This document shows positions 21,940-32,339 of a stretch of 64,000 nt of DNA, piece after piece. The stretch's first letter is position 1; each line of letters starts with the position of its first letter. This DNA is from Icerya purchasi (taxonomy: Eukaryota > Arthropoda > Insecta > Hemiptera > Monophlebidae): assembly GCA_039619475.1 (NCBI GenBank), contig CM077115.1:27851083-27915082 (forward strand), in the 5' to 3' direction. Below the pieces are notes generated by a model that saw only the letters and a program-made list of their open reading frames with translations, made no database searches and was not told the DNA's origin. The translations under genes and the position numbers were made by a program.

Positions 21940-22680
21940 CATAGGCTGTCACAAAGAAGGTGAGGCTAAATTCAGTACAGACAGCCAGGCGCAACGTATT
22001 AGAAACATGCTAGAATAAATGTTTTGTTCATTATCTATCGATCAAGTGCTTGACGAGATTATTTAATTGAAAACGAGCTGCTGTACGACTGTGTAAAAAT
22101 AAGTACTTATACGGGCCCTAACAAGAGTTTTAATAGCGGACAACAAAGTAAATGAAATATACCTATTCAGAATCATTACCGATAAGTAAACAAACATCTT
22201 CTTCAAAATTTGCCCCTTCTTTCACAGTTAAACAAGCGTCCATTTTGCCATTTAGTGAATCTTTTTTAATAATTTACCTTCAGCTATTGCAACGAGAGAC
22301 ACCTGCATCATTATGACAACTTCTTCGTCCGTTGTGAAGTTGCGACCGCATAGGACGGCCTTAAACTGCGGGAAAAGCCAAAAGTCGCATGACGCTAGGT
22401 CTGGACTATTTGGCGAATGAGGGAGAATACGTTTAATTACCTGCTGCCGCTAATGATTCTGAATAGGTATATTTCATTTACTTTGTTGTCCGTTATTAAA
22501 ACTCTTGGTAGGGCCCGTATAAGTACTTATTTTTACACAGTCGTACAGCAGCTCGTTTTCAACGAAATAATCTCGTCGTCAGGCGCTTGTTCGATAAATA
22601 ATGAACAAAACATTTATCCTGTCATGTTTCTAATAGGTTCTGCCTGGCTATCTGTATTGAATTCTTTGCGACAGCTTATG
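21940..22680. mobile_element. Inverted-repeat composite with mariner core
   Basis: Imperfect inverted repeats of about 235 bp (21940-22178 and 22451-22680), both beginning from the outside with CATA(G/A)GCTGTC(A/G)CAAAG, enclose about 270 bp. The core contains a mariner transposase fragment on the minus strand. The arms share long runs such as AAGTACTTATACGGGCCCTA and its complement. It looks like a foldback or non-autonomous element. I see no convincing target duplication, so exact boundaries are uncertain. Confidence 0.6.
22200..22440 (-). pseudogene. mariner transposase C-terminal fragment
   Basis: On the minus strand the sequence reads SPNSPDLASCDFWLFPQF, then a (V/M)xxGRNFTTDEEVV stretch, the third-catalytic-Asp neighbourhood of mariner transposases (YSPDLAP-type motif). 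Only about 60 codons survive before a stop, so it is a relic within the inverted-repeat composite. A second, unrelated mariner with an intact homologous motif occurs at about 61800. Confidence 0.7.
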
Positions 22681-22690
22681 TATAAATGTA

Positions 22691-23555
22691 TGCAAAAACA
22701 AGTTTCTGAAAGTATAAAACTCTTGAACAAAAAATGATACAAGAATTGTATCCCTTTCTGCACATGATGAACATTGAATTGACCATGGCGCGAAAGATTT
22801 TTGTGTATGTGGTGAGGTTAATTCTTTCACTTGTGGTGTATTACAGCTAACTACTTCCTGTGGTGTTGATTGTTCTAGAGATGATAAAAACACTAGCTAT
22901 CTTATCTCCAACTGCAATTTAATTAAATTAAATTTTAAAGTTTAATGCAGACTAATAACAACTTAATAATAAATTAGAAAAATATAAGTTGAGCAAAAAT
23001 AACTTTATAGTGATTTGAAAATAATTTTCTTATTCTTCAGGCTTTAAAAAATTTTTAAATAAATTTTAAATATTTATATAATTTTAAACGATAACGTTAT
23101 AATTTAATTATATTTCTTACCATTTTTTTTAAAAAATTGATTGATTTTTGGCGGAGAACGTAGCTTACTAATTACCAAGTCTTCATTATTTGACAAATCG
23201 GTATCATCGGAACTGGATATAATTTTTGGAATCTTTTTTTCTTTTTCCTAAAAAGGGTTGGTCAACATCTGTTCCGAGATCACTTGTTATCTCTGCCAAT
23301 TTGCATTTTTATAGACAATTTATTTTAAAATTTTAGTGTATAACATTGAAATAATATAATAAAACGTTTTCTTCAAATATCGTAATAGGAGCCAATGAAA
23401 ATTAAAACAAAATAAATAAATAAGGTTTTACACAATTCAGTGCAAGTGATTCATTGTATAATTGAAGAATAATTTACGTACTGTATGTACCGTTTCGAAA
23501 TATTTTCACCGGGTGAGTTGGCCAGCATGTATCGAGAAAAGTAAAATGGAAGGAA
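22691..23555. other. AT-rich spacer, no gene identified
   Basis: No intact gene. On the minus strand at about 23150-23290 a short acidic, Ser/Asp-rich peptide-coding look (ISSSDDTDLSNNEDL) ends without context; I do not assign it. Confidence 0.4.
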
Positions 23556-24104
23556 GCATGCGTCCTATTTGTGTGATTTGCTTGAAAAAAGTAGCCGAAG
23601 TGAAATTGTTTGAGGGCAAGACCTTTATCACGTGCAACAATGTTCTAAAAAGTTGTCCAAAAAAAAACAACTTAAATTGCAGCAGTGTCAGTTTTCCATC
23701 CAACAAAAATGTTCAACAAGGGTACCACGCTTTATTTACCAACATATAAAAGCGCCATTATTGTGGATGTTCCATACCACACCTTCGGACCATTTAAAGT
23801 TTTGTGTATCCATTGTGGTGCTTTGCATTTTCCTGAGGAACGTGTTTCTAATCGGATAAATAGAAATTATTTTGGTGACTGCTGTTTGCATGGGCGTTTT
23901 GTAATGAATTTACCAAAATTTTCAAATGAATTAGTACATCTTTTTTTGAACCGTCACCCACATTCGGAAGAATTTCACAGAAAAATAAGAAACATAAACG
24001 CATCTTTTGCGCTAGCTTCTTTCAACGTGGAAGATGACAGAACAATAAATAGCCACGGTATATATATAGTTTTATTGTTTGTGGACAAGTATATCATAAA
24101 ATGA
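23556..24104 (+). pseudogene. Helitron 2 N-terminal zinc-rich region
   Basis: Family-like N-terminus of a RepHel protein split over at least two frames (23462-23749 and 23685-24104). Visible pieces are a CVICLKK Cys pair, then CIHCGALHFPEER and CCLHGR zinc-ligand pairs followed by NLPKFSNELVHLFLN and RNINASFALASF, a standard Helitron order. The frame ends after about 140 codons. Likely zinc-binding DNA-recognition part in intact relatives. Confidence 0.75.
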
Positions 24105-24816
24105 ATATAATGGCTCATTCAACACAGAATGATGAAGTTGTTTTTGAGCAGCCACTGTACGGCCAATTATTCTTTTTAAATTCTGATGATGCTATCAATA
24201 AAAGAGTCAATCATCTTCTTAATTATGGAATTAGTACCTCAGTAATGAAGTTATTGGAATTCATTATTCGAGCGCACAAGGGTTATGTACAGGGATACAC
24301 AATGATGCGAAAAATAGAAAAGGAAATGAATTGGTTAACTTCTGCTCGAGGAATACCTTCACCATACGTTAAGCTTTTATTTAGATTGCCAGAGCAAGCT
24401 GATTACAGAAGATTTAATATACCCGCTGTAATGAGGTTTGTGCAGTGTTTACACTTAATGCTGATCAAAACTTTCCACATAACGAAATGATTGTTCACCA
24501 GCGTAATAAAAACATTGTCCATTTAAAAAATATTGATAAGCGAATCGAACCATTTACTTACCCAGTATTCTACCCGGCTGGGACGGATGGTTATAGTACA
24601 GATTTGCAGCTCCAGACGCCATATGCTAGCCGAAGTCATTTAACTCGTCTTGGGCTGGCACAATATAGACTTTTATTCCGAGCCGAGTTTTTTAAATTCC
24701 TAATGAAAGTACCATTTTCAGAAGAGCCGGATCTACGGCAAATACCATTTAGCACACTTCATTTCGGTGGCAGGTTATTTCAACAATATTTGGTAGACAC
24801 ATTATTCAATGGATAA
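24101..24816 (+). pseudogene. Helitron 2 pre-Rep region
   Basis: Two overlapping frames (24101-24490 and 24445-24816) continue the RepHel protein: ADQNFPHNEMIVHQRN, then TYPVFYPAGTDGY and LHFGGRLFQQYLVDT, landmarks that precede the Rep domain in Helitrons. A frameshift near 24445-24460 separates them, and the reading frame is lost again around 24816-25060, where out-of-frame remnants of the DAMAIV...ITMTSNPNWPEI segment are legible. Confidence 0.8.
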
Positions 24817-25060
24817 ATTATAATCAAAACAAGATTCTCGCAGAACAATATACAGGAGTAACCAGTTTCATTAATAAATTAGCCGAAAAAAAAATAGCGC
24901 AATTAGTGAAAAGATTATTTTATCTTCCTCGTTTCCTGGTTTAACAAGATTTTACACCAAGAGTTTTGAAGATGCAATGGCTATTGTTCGACGGCTTGAA
25001 TCGCCTGGTTTCTTTATTACTATGACATCCAATCCGAATTGGCCAGAAATAAAATAGGCA

Positions 25061-25672
25061 TTGCAAATAAAATTAGAGGACGGAACAACCTTGGAGAAGC
25101 TTCCACAGAATCGTCCTTACATCGTGACTCGAGTTGCTAAGTTGCAATTTGACCAAATAATAGAAGATTTGGATAGAAAACAAATCTTTGGAAAGATATT
25201 GGCTTTTGTATATACTATAGAATTTCAGAAAAGAGGATTACCACATATGCATTTGCTTATCATCATGACATTTGATGACAAGATTCATCAACCGGAAGAG
25301 CTTGATGACTTGATTTCAGCAGAAATACCCAGAGATCATGGCTTAGAGTTAAGAGAACTTGTACTCAAATGGATGATTCACAATCCCTGTGGAAAATTAA
25401 ACCCTAATGCAACGTGTATGATTCAAAAAAATGGAAGAACAAAATTTCAATTCGACTTTCCTAAATCATTCCAGGGAGTAACATCGTTGACGGATGACAG
25501 AAAACCAAATTACCGACGGCGCTACAACTCACAGTTAGACCCTCAAAGTTCTCAATTTTCATACGAAAAAGCAGTCTATCGCAAAGAAATAACTGGACGT
25601 CATATAACAGGAGACAGTCGTCATGTAGTCTCTTACAATGCATATTTATTGAAAAAATTCAACTATCATATT
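25061..25672 (+). pseudogene. Helitron 2 Rep HUH nuclease segment
   Basis: Contains the HUH-type motif EFQKRGLPHMHLLI near residues 55-70 of this frame. In Helitrons the two His ligands coordinate the metal for strand nicking; the second His of the canonical HxH is present as HMH. Downstream are WMIHNPCGKLNP and CMIQKNGRTKFQFDFPK, then SRHVVSYNAYLLKKFNYHI. The frame stops because the BEL left LTR begins at 25673. The conserved continuation NVE... resumes at 32171-32175 after the duplicated ATATT, proving the split is by insertion. Confidence 0.88.
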
Positions 25673-26035
25673 TGTTGAACGATTGTTTACACGGCTTGCA
25701 TGCAAGTGCGGTCGTGTAATTAAATCTAATCGTCGGTGTTCTTTCCCCCATGCGCTTTCTCGATTCGTTATTATTATCGATGTTTTTGTAAGTGTTAGTT
25801 TTCGGTTGTTTTCATTCTCGTTTTGATGGTTGTTCTCGCGTTTTGGTTTTCCTTTTGTTACTTTGATAATTTATCGCGTATTGTTATTTTAGTCGAATTT
25901 CTTTCGCTCGTTTCTTTTTCGTATTTATTTGAAATAGCCCTTTTCAGGGCTACGCGCGCATTAAAGTAATAAAAATCGGCTTGTTTCCAACCACTTCGTA
26001 TTCCTTATTCAACTTACGCCAAAGACAGCAAAACA
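25673..26035 (+). repeat. BEL 5' LTR
   Basis: 363 bp, TGTTGAAC...AAAACA, nearly identical to 31808-32170. An ATTAAAGTAAT-type stretch near 25960 may hold the poly(A) region. Confidence 0.95.
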
Positions 26036-26060
26036 TTTTGGTCCTCCGGGCCGGATTGAA
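26036..26060 (+). promoter_or_regulatory. Candidate primer-binding region of BEL
   Basis: Directly after the 5' LTR the sequence reads TTTTGGTCCTCCGGGCCGG. A TGG a few bases after the LTR is the usual primer-site start; I cannot name the tRNA. Confidence 0.5.
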
Positions 26061-26660
26061 AGAAAGGTATCCGGCGAAGATTTGGTGTTTTTTCCATGGG
26101 TTGAAAATTGTTGTTGGAAAAATTGTTGAACCGTAAGTTTTTTAATTTGTTTAAATATCGGGGTAATATTTGCGTTCAACAGTCAGTTGGTATTTGGTAG
26201 TTGTCGTACAACTTTCGTCATAAAATCGGTAGTGCACTAAGTGCATGCAAAAAGCATTCGTTAAAATATCGCGCATATCCGGTGTTCGAAATTCAGTATA
26301 AATTCGGTGTTCAAAATTCGGTATAAATTCGGTGTTCAAAATTCGGTACAAATTCGGTGTTTCGAAATTCGGTGCATATTCGGTGCTTCGAAATTCGGTG
26401 CATATTCGGTGCTTTAGAAGTCTGCATACGAAAAGTTAAATTAAAAAGTTCGCTTTAAATGTATGAAGCAGTGATTTTCGTTATAATCGCATTCGGCAAT
26501 TTATTTATTTATTTATTTTGCGGCACGTATAATAATTAATCGGTGACAAACAAATTCGTGATTTGTTAAAACTATCGCTAAACTTGATCGAATTAGTGCG
26601 GCCGTTTTCAAGGTTTGGCAGCGGTACTAATTGTCGACTATTATTAATTAATTGTGCGTG

Positions 26661-27677
26661 ATGGCTGAAAAAAACCAAACGCTAGAGGCATTAAACCGCC
26701 GCAAACGCGCTGCATTTCGAACAGCCAACTCAACCAAATGTCTCGTACATACTGCTCTACTTGAGGACCCGTCCCGTGAGCGATCTAGCGAAATTACTGT
26801 CCGACTCGACACCTGGAATTCTTGTTTAGAGGAGATCAGGGGAATCATTGTGTCTATTCTAGACAACACCAATCTAAAAGGAAAAACAGTGGACCAAGTG
26901 GAGGAAATAGAAAGTAAAATATACGAGCAATGGCAACAGAGTAAGGAAGAATACGATTTGGCTAAGGCCAAATTGAACACAATGAATATTTCTTTAAACT
27001 CGAAAGACGCGGATCGTAGATCGCTCGATTCTTCTCTCGTTACCGACACAGCACCAGCAAATCCGTTGGTAAAGCTACCGGATCTGCCGGTCCCGAGGTT
27101 CAGCGGTAAAACAAAAGATTTCACCGAGTGGTATTCTCTGTTCAAAGCGATGATCCATTTAAATGATAACATTAAGCCAATTCAAAAACTGTATTTTTTA
27201 AAACAGGCTATGGTAGGTGCCGCAGAGAACATCCTGAAGGATTATACCCTCCAGGAAGGATTGTATGAAGAGGCATGGACTGCTGTAAAAAACCGATATT
27301 ACAATCGGCGGGCGATCATCGCTGACCACTTTCGGGATCTAATGACTTTACAACCAATGTCGCAGGCATCTTTACGAGAATCTCTCGACCAGATTAGTGC
27401 CATAGTTCGAGGGTTGAAGGTATGCGGCCTAGACACCGAGGCAATGTCACCACTTTTCGCTTACATAGTTGTGGGTAAGTTGCCGAAGAGATTGCGGATT
27501 AATTGGGAAAACTCGGTGGTGGATAATTCGACCTACCCTTCACTAGCGCCACGTTTTTACAGAATCGATGTTTTGCGTATGAAAGTGTACATGCGCAGCA
27601 GCCGACAAGGGCGAGAGAAAGTCGGCCTGAAGCGGCAGAGGCGAAGACTAATAGAAAATTCGTTGCAGCGACTATAG
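26661..27677 (+). pseudogene. gag: BEL gag, frameshifted at 3' end
   Basis: Start ATG at 26661 follows a long leader and gives a MAEKNQTLEALNRRKRA N-terminus with a coiled-coil-like helical region (about residues 60-110), then PVPRFSGKTKDFTEWYSLFKAMI (residues ~150-170), the hallmark matrix/capsid segment of insect BEL/Pao gag. The frame is correct to about 27540; thereafter the family-like continuation (zinc knuckles) is in the pol frame, so the last 40 or so residues here are out-of-frame translation. A one-base change near 27545-27555 explains it. Gag would assemble cytoplasmic particles. Confidence 0.85.
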
Positions 27678-27892
27678 ACAACAGTAAATCTAAGCCAGCC
27701 GCTCCACGGTGCGTCCTGTGCGGTAAAGGACACTACCTATCGCAGTGCTCCCAATTTATTGAGAAAAATGTAGCCGATCGTTGGGTTTTTGCAAAAGAGA
27801 GACGGCTGTGTATAAATTGTTTAAGGCGATCCCATTTCGCCATTGATTGTAACTCGTCTAGGTGGAAGAAGTGCAACAAGTCGCATCACACC
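27546..27892 (+). pseudogene. gag: BEL gag zinc-knuckle region
   Basis: In the same frame as pol but upstream of its first Met. It encodes CVLCGKGHYLSQC (from about 27710) and CINCLRRSHFAIDC, two CCHC-like zinc knuckles that bind RNA in the particle. The frame is open from at least 27542 into pol, so the ancestral element had one continuous gag-pol frame, the BEL norm. Confidence 0.8.
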
Positions 27893-30800
27893 ATGCTACA
27901 CCAAGAGAGCTCGCAGTCAGCACCGGACCATCGCGGCGAGCAATGCCCATCAACATCCAGGGCAACTCTGGCTTGCACGTCTCACGAGAGATCTGTTGTT
28001 CTGTTGCCAAGTGCGGTTGTGAATGTGCTAGTGGGAAAGAGAATTATCAAAGCTCGCGTCTTACTCGATCCTTGTTCGCAAGTCAACCTTGTCGCTGAAT
28101 CATTCGTGAGGAGAAATCGAATTGTTTCTAGAGCTGCCCAAACGACAATAGCTTGCGTCTCTCCAGAAGAAGCCCAAGTGAGCTCGTCGGTTTCTCTGGA
28201 TCTACGATCGCAATACAACGCCTATCAGCTCGATCTTCAGGCGGACATAGTGGGTCGAATCCCTTATGAAGTGTCCTCGGACGTGATCAGACGGGTAAAA
28301 GATGTTAACAGGAATCTGGATTTAGCGGATTGTCTATTGCCGACAGCAGCAGTCGACATTCTTATTGGTGGCGAGCATGCCAATAGGATACTACTGGGCC
28401 GAAAGTTGTTCATAGGAGATCTGTGCTTTGAGGAAACCTTATTCGGCTGGGTGGCAAAAGGTCCGCTCTCGAAATTTCCTGCAGCAGATCAGCGCTGTTG
28501 CCACCTCACCGCGCAGGTGGAAGACCTGATATCCAAGTTCTGGCAAGTTGAGGAAGCGCAGGCAACCAAGTTGTCTCAGACCGAGCAGGAGCTATGTGAG
28601 GCGCATTTTGAAGCCACATACACTCGGCAACCTAACGGGCAGTTTCAGGTGCGTTTGCCTTTAAAAAAGAGTATCGATTTGCTTGCCAATACGTATGCTC
28701 AGGCTCACAAATCGCTTCTTCGCGCGGAATCACGGTACGACCAAACCCTTCGTTCATTGTACGTGAAATTTATGTCTGAGTACCGCGATCTTGGACATAT
28801 GGAAGTAGCGCCAAAGAAGGAAAGTCTGCACTACTTCATACCACACTTGCCGGTGCTGCGACTAGATAGTAGCACTACTAAATTGAGAGTGGTGTTCAAT
28901 GCGTCGGCGAAAAATTCTACTGGCATTTCCTTGAACGAAGCTCTGATGAACGGACCCGTGATTCAACCGGAATTATTCGATACTCTGGTCCGTTTCCGAG
29001 CGCATATTATAGCATTTTCAGCAGATGTGAGCAAAATGTATCGTTGCATTTCGCTCCATCCAGACGACCGATTTTTACAGGCCATACTATGGCGAGACAA
29101 TCGCTCTGAACCAATTGAAACGTACCAGCTCACTACGCTTACTTATGGCACGACCTCAGCCTCTTTTATTGCAACTAAATGCCTACAGATCTTGGCCCAA
29201 GAGTTAGCGCCAGAGCTTCCGGAGATCGCGTATACTCTCTCTTCAGAATTCTATATGGATGACTTGCTAACTGGTGCCCAATCGACAGCTGAGGCCATTC
29301 AAAAAAGAAAACAGATTCAGGCGGCACTTGATAAGGCTAAGTTGCCGCTTCGGAAGTACGTGTCAAACTCCAAAGAGTTTCTCTCTTCTTTAGACAAAAC
29401 TATGATAGAGGAACTCCGCTCTGTTGCATTCGATGGATCTGATGCTGCCAAGATATTAGGTTTACAATGGCATCCGAGCGAAGATTGTTTCTCTGTGAAT
29501 GTAAAACTGGCACCTATTGAAAACCTAACCCTCACTAAGCGAGTGGTGTCCTCCTTAATCGCGCGCATTTTCGATCCGCTCGGTTTCCTAGCGCCTGTTT
29601 CAGTTCGCGCGAAGTTATTGCTACAGGAATTATGGCGGGAAGGCAGAGAATGGGATGAGCCTGTCTCGGAAGAAATAAGAGCTCGATTTCAAGACTACTA
29701 TGCTGAATTAAAGGCGTTACCTCAGTTTAAGATCAAACGTTGCTACTTCCAGGAGGCTAAAGACGAATTTAGTATAGTAGGGTTTTGTGATACCAGCAGC
29801 AGAGCATACGGGGCGGCAGTTTATGTTCGCGTAAGAAAGAGAAGTAAAACTTACACGACGCTCGTGTGCGCGAAGACACGGCTCGCACCACTGAAGGAGA
29901 TTACGATACCACGGCTCGAATTGCTCGGTGCAGTACTGCTAGCACAACTGTTAGCTCGCGTTGCAAGAAATCTAAAATATGACATTCGTAATGCCGCGGC
30001 TTTCTGTGATTCGACTATTGTGCTAACCTGGCTCAAGGGGCCCGGTACAAAGTATCACAGTTTTGTCAAAAATCGTGTCGACCTGGTTACATCTATACTG
30101 CCGTCACGCCAATGGCAGTATGTTAAATCAACGGAAAATCCTGCCGATTTGGTGACTCGCGGTATTTCAGTTCGAGCGCTCCTTGATACTGTCTGCTGGC
30201 TCAACGGACCGAGTTGGTTAAACGCGGACACCTTTAGCGCGGAGGACATGCCTGCGCCCGAACTCATGCTAGAAGTCCGCACCATAGGAGTCTGTCATGC
30301 GGTGGTTTCAAGTACAGGCGACGATGAAGCGCTGATAGAACGATTCTCAGATTTTGAGAAGCTGTTACGGGTCATAAGAAAAGTATACGAGTTTGCTCTC
30401 GCTGCTCAGTCATCAACGAGTAGGTGGGGCTCGGAAAAGGATTGCGTACATCCTCTATACGCGGTGTGCCGCCTATCTCAGCGCGCTTGGTTCAGTGCCG
30501 AGTTAGCGGCCTTTCATAGAGAGGCACCACTCACAGCGCGCAGCAAGTTAGTTGCGTTGGCTCCGTTTGTTGACGACTGTGGGCTTTTACGGGTTGGAGG
30601 ACGGCTACGTAACAGTTATTTGTCATACGCGGCCAAGCACCCGATCGTTCTTCACCGACGTTCCAAGTTAACGGAATTGCTTGTGCGGAGCATTCACGAG
30701 AGGCATTATCACGCCACTCCTTCGTTTACATTGGCCTTCTTACAGTCCAGGTTTTGGATACATGGTGGAGCGCCAAGAGTGGTGAAAAAAGTCATTGGCG

Positions 30801-31777
30801 CCTGCGTATGGTGCGCCAGATTAAAAGGAGAAACAATTTCCCAAATAATGGGCGAGCTCCCGAAGGAGCGTACAGCGATCGCTCGCCCATTTACATACAC
30901 TGGCGTTGATTTTGCAGGCCCCTTTACAATTAAATGCACAAATCATCGCACAGCAAAATATCTAAAAAGCTATGCAGCCTTCTTCGTGTGCCTTAGCACC
31001 CGGGCGGTGCATATCGAAATGGTAGTTGACCTCTCAACAGAGGCATTCTTAGCTGCTCTGCAGCGGTTTGCGGCTCGTCGAGGTGTGCCAAGGACAGTAT
31101 GGTCAGACAACGCTACTAATTTCATTGGAGCAAGGAGCCTGTTGGAGCGCCATTGCCAGCAGGCGGGAATTAATTGGAAGTTAATTCCGGCTCGATCACC
31201 CCACCACGGAGGTGTTTGGGAAGCCGCGATAAAAGCAGGAAAGAAATTGCTGTTATCGGCGTCACAGGGATCGATATTAACAGCAGAACAGCTTAATACG
31301 GTTTTCGCGCGCATCGAGGCGATTCTAAACTCGAGACCATTATACCGCAGACGGGTCACCTCGGACCCAGAAGTGATTGACATTGTTACTCCGGGGCATT
31401 TTTTAGTCGGCTCACATTTACTAGAAACGGACCATCCGGAACAGGGCGATTTGACGCTGGACGTTCGACTGGACGCGCAGCGCCGTATTGTGAGTTCCTT
31501 CTGGCAGCAATGGAGTCGGAATTATCTAGCTCAGATTCAGACTCGCTCGAAATGGCAATCCAAGCATCCAAATGTAACACCGGGCGATATAGTGTTGCTA
31601 AAAGATGCAGCTAGCCCGCTCCAGTGGCCCATAGGGCGCGTGGTAGATGTTTTCCCAGATTCTCAAGGCCGGGTGCGTATCGCGGAAATTGCAGCAAAGG
31701 GTGGCACCTTTCGCCGCGCGATTCAAAAGTTGGTTCGTTTGCCGGTTAACTCCGATGGATCAGAGACATTGGCTTGA
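27893..31777 (+). CDS. pol: BEL/Pao pol polyprotein
   Basis: A 1294-residue open frame with domains in order. Aspartic protease ARVLLDPCSQVNLVAE (~55-70). Reverse transcriptase with LRVVFNASAK and catalytic YMDDLL (~452). RNase H with GFCDTSSRAYGAAVY (~630), LELLGAVLLA and CDSTIVLTWL. Integrase zinc finger H...H...CVWC (~935-980). Integrase core with GVDFAGPF (~1002), VWSDNATNF (~1071) and WEAAIKAGK (~1110), a complete D,D,E triad. C-terminal domain GDIVLLKD...WPIGRV typical of Pao/BEL. It ends just before the polypurine tract. The upstream in-frame extension reaches about 27545. The whole pol looks functional apart from its disconnection from gag. Confidence 0.95.
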   Translation: MLHQESSQSAPDHRGEQCPSTSRATLACTSHERSVVLLPSAVVNVLVGKRIIKARVLLDPCSQVNLVAESFVRRNRIVSRAAQTTIACVSPEEAQVSSSVSLDLRSQYNAYQLDLQADIVGRIPYEVSSDVIRRVKDVNRNLDLADCLLPTAAVDILIGGEHANRILLGRKLFIGDLCFEETLFGWVAKGPLSKFPAADQRCCHLTAQVEDLISKFWQVEEAQATKLSQTEQELCEAHFEATYTRQPNGQFQVRLPLKKSIDLLANTYAQAHKSLLRAESRYDQTLRSLYVKFMSEYRDLGHMEVAPKKESLHYFIPHLPVLRLDSSTTKLRVVFNASAKNSTGISLNEALMNGPVIQPELFDTLVRFRAHIIAFSADVSKMYRCISLHPDDRFLQAILWRDNRSEPIETYQLTTLTYGTTSASFIATKCLQILAQELAPELPEIAYTLSSEFYMDDLLTGAQSTAEAIQKRKQIQAALDKAKLPLRKYVSNSKEFLSSLDKTMIEELRSVAFDGSDAAKILGLQWHPSEDCFSVNVKLAPIENLTLTKRVVSSLIARIFDPLGFLAPVSVRAKLLLQELWREGREWDEPVSEEIRARFQDYYAELKALPQFKIKRCYFQEAKDEFSIVGFCDTSSRAYGAAVYVRVRKRSKTYTTLVCAKTRLAPLKEITIPRLELLGAVLLAQLLARVARNLKYDIRNAAAFCDSTIVLTWLKGPGTKYHSFVKNRVDLVTSILPSRQWQYVKSTENPADLVTRGISVRALLDTVCWLNGPSWLNADTFSAEDMPAPELMLEVRTIGVCHAVVSSTGDDEALIERFSDFEKLLRVIRKVYEFALAAQSSTSRWGSEKDCVHPLYAVCRLSQRAWFSAELAAFHREAPLTARSKLVALAPFVDDCGLLRVGGRLRNSYLSYAAKHPIVLHRRSKLTELLVRSIHERHYHATPSFTLAFLQSRFWIHGGAPRVVKKVIGACVWCARLKGETISQIMGELPKERTAIARPFTYTGVDFAGPFTIKCTNHRTAKYLKSYAAFFVCLSTRAVHIEMVVDLSTEAFLAALQRFAARRGVPRTVWSDNATNFIGARSLLERHCQQAGINWKLIPARSPHHGGVWEAAIKAGKKLLLSASQGSILTAEQLNTVFARIEAILNSRPLYRRRVTSDPEVIDIVTPGHFLVGSHLLETDHPEQGDLTLDVRLDAQRRIVSSFWQQWSRNYLAQIQTRSKWQSKHPNVTPGDIVLLKDAASPLQWPIGRVVDVFPDSQGRVRIAEIAAKGGTFRRAIQKLVRLPVNSDGSETLA

Positions 31778-31789
31778 GACCCTCAAGGT

Positions 31790-31807
31790 CTCAGGGGGGG
31801 GGGAGAA
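31790..31807 (+). promoter_or_regulatory. Polypurine tract of BEL
   Basis: A run of G residues followed by AGAA immediately upstream of the 3' LTR, the expected plus-strand primer. Confidence 0.8.
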
Positions 31808-32170
31808 TGTTGAACGATTGTTTACACGGCTCGCATGCAAGTGCGGTCGTGTAATTAAATCTAATCGTCGGTGTTCTTTCCCCCATGCGCTTTCTCGATT
31901 CGTTATTATTATCGATGTTTTTGTAAGTGTTAGTTTTCGGTTGTTTTCACTCTCGTTTTGATGGTTGTTCTCGCGTTTTGGTTTTCCTTTTGTTACTTTG
32001 ATAATTTATCGCGTATTGTTATTTTAGTCGAATTTCTTTCGCTCGTTTCTTTTTCGTATTTATTTGAAATAGCCCTTTTCAGGGCTACGCGCGCATTAAA
32101 GTAATCAAAATCGACTTGTTTCCAACCACTTCGTATTCCTTATTCAACTTACGCCAAAGACAGCAAAACA
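31808..32170 (+). repeat. BEL 3' LTR
   Basis: 363 bp. Four substitutions relative to the 5' LTR were seen by eye, including TTGCATG versus TCGCATG near the start and AATAAAAATCGG versus AATCAAAATCGA near the end. Confidence 0.95.
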
Positions 32171-32306
32171 ATATTAATGTTGAGTATGTAGGGATTATTT
32201 TGGCTGCGAAATATCTTTATAAATATATCTATAAAGGACACGACTGTGCATCGATTAAAGTTGTAGAAGAACAAAGAACGGTGATTTATAATGATGTGAA
32301 TACATA
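32171..32306 (+). pseudogene. Helitron 2 segment after BEL insertion
   Basis: Resumes the RepHel sequence (NINVEY...AAKYLYKYIYKGHD) that in Helitron 1 appears as NVELCSSVKSIKYICKYVHKG. It continues to NDVNTY where the mariner inserts at TA. About 45 codons. Confidence 0.8.
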
Positions 32307-32339
32307 CGAGGGGCGTTTCAAAAGTTTCCACCACAACTC

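Larger units (their letters stand above)
25673..32170 (+). mobile_element. BEL/Pao LTR retrotransposon
   Basis: A 6,498-bp element with two 363-bp LTRs and a 5-bp target duplication ATATT (25668-25672 and 32171-32175). The LTRs start TGTTGAAC and end CAAAACA and differ at four positions by eye, about 1%, so insertion is recent. The interior carries gag and a BEL-order pol (protease, RT, RNase H, integrase, C-terminal domain). One frameshift in gag separates gag from the pol frame; otherwise coding is open. A G-run polypurine tract abuts the 3' LTR. Confidence 0.95.
23556..32306 (+). mobile_element. Helitron 2, frameshifted, split by BEL and mariner
   Basis: A second Helitron, distinct from the first, recognisable from an N-terminal Cys-rich region (about 23556) through the Rep HUH motif near 25230 to a NVE...AAKYLYKYIYKG segment at 32171-32300. 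It is interrupted by a BEL/Pao element at 25673-32170 and cut off at 32306 by a mariner. Neither the 5' terminus nor the helicase half is visible, and beyond the mariner (39845 onward) I cannot recognise continuation. Several frameshifts make it non-coding. Confidence 0.8.
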
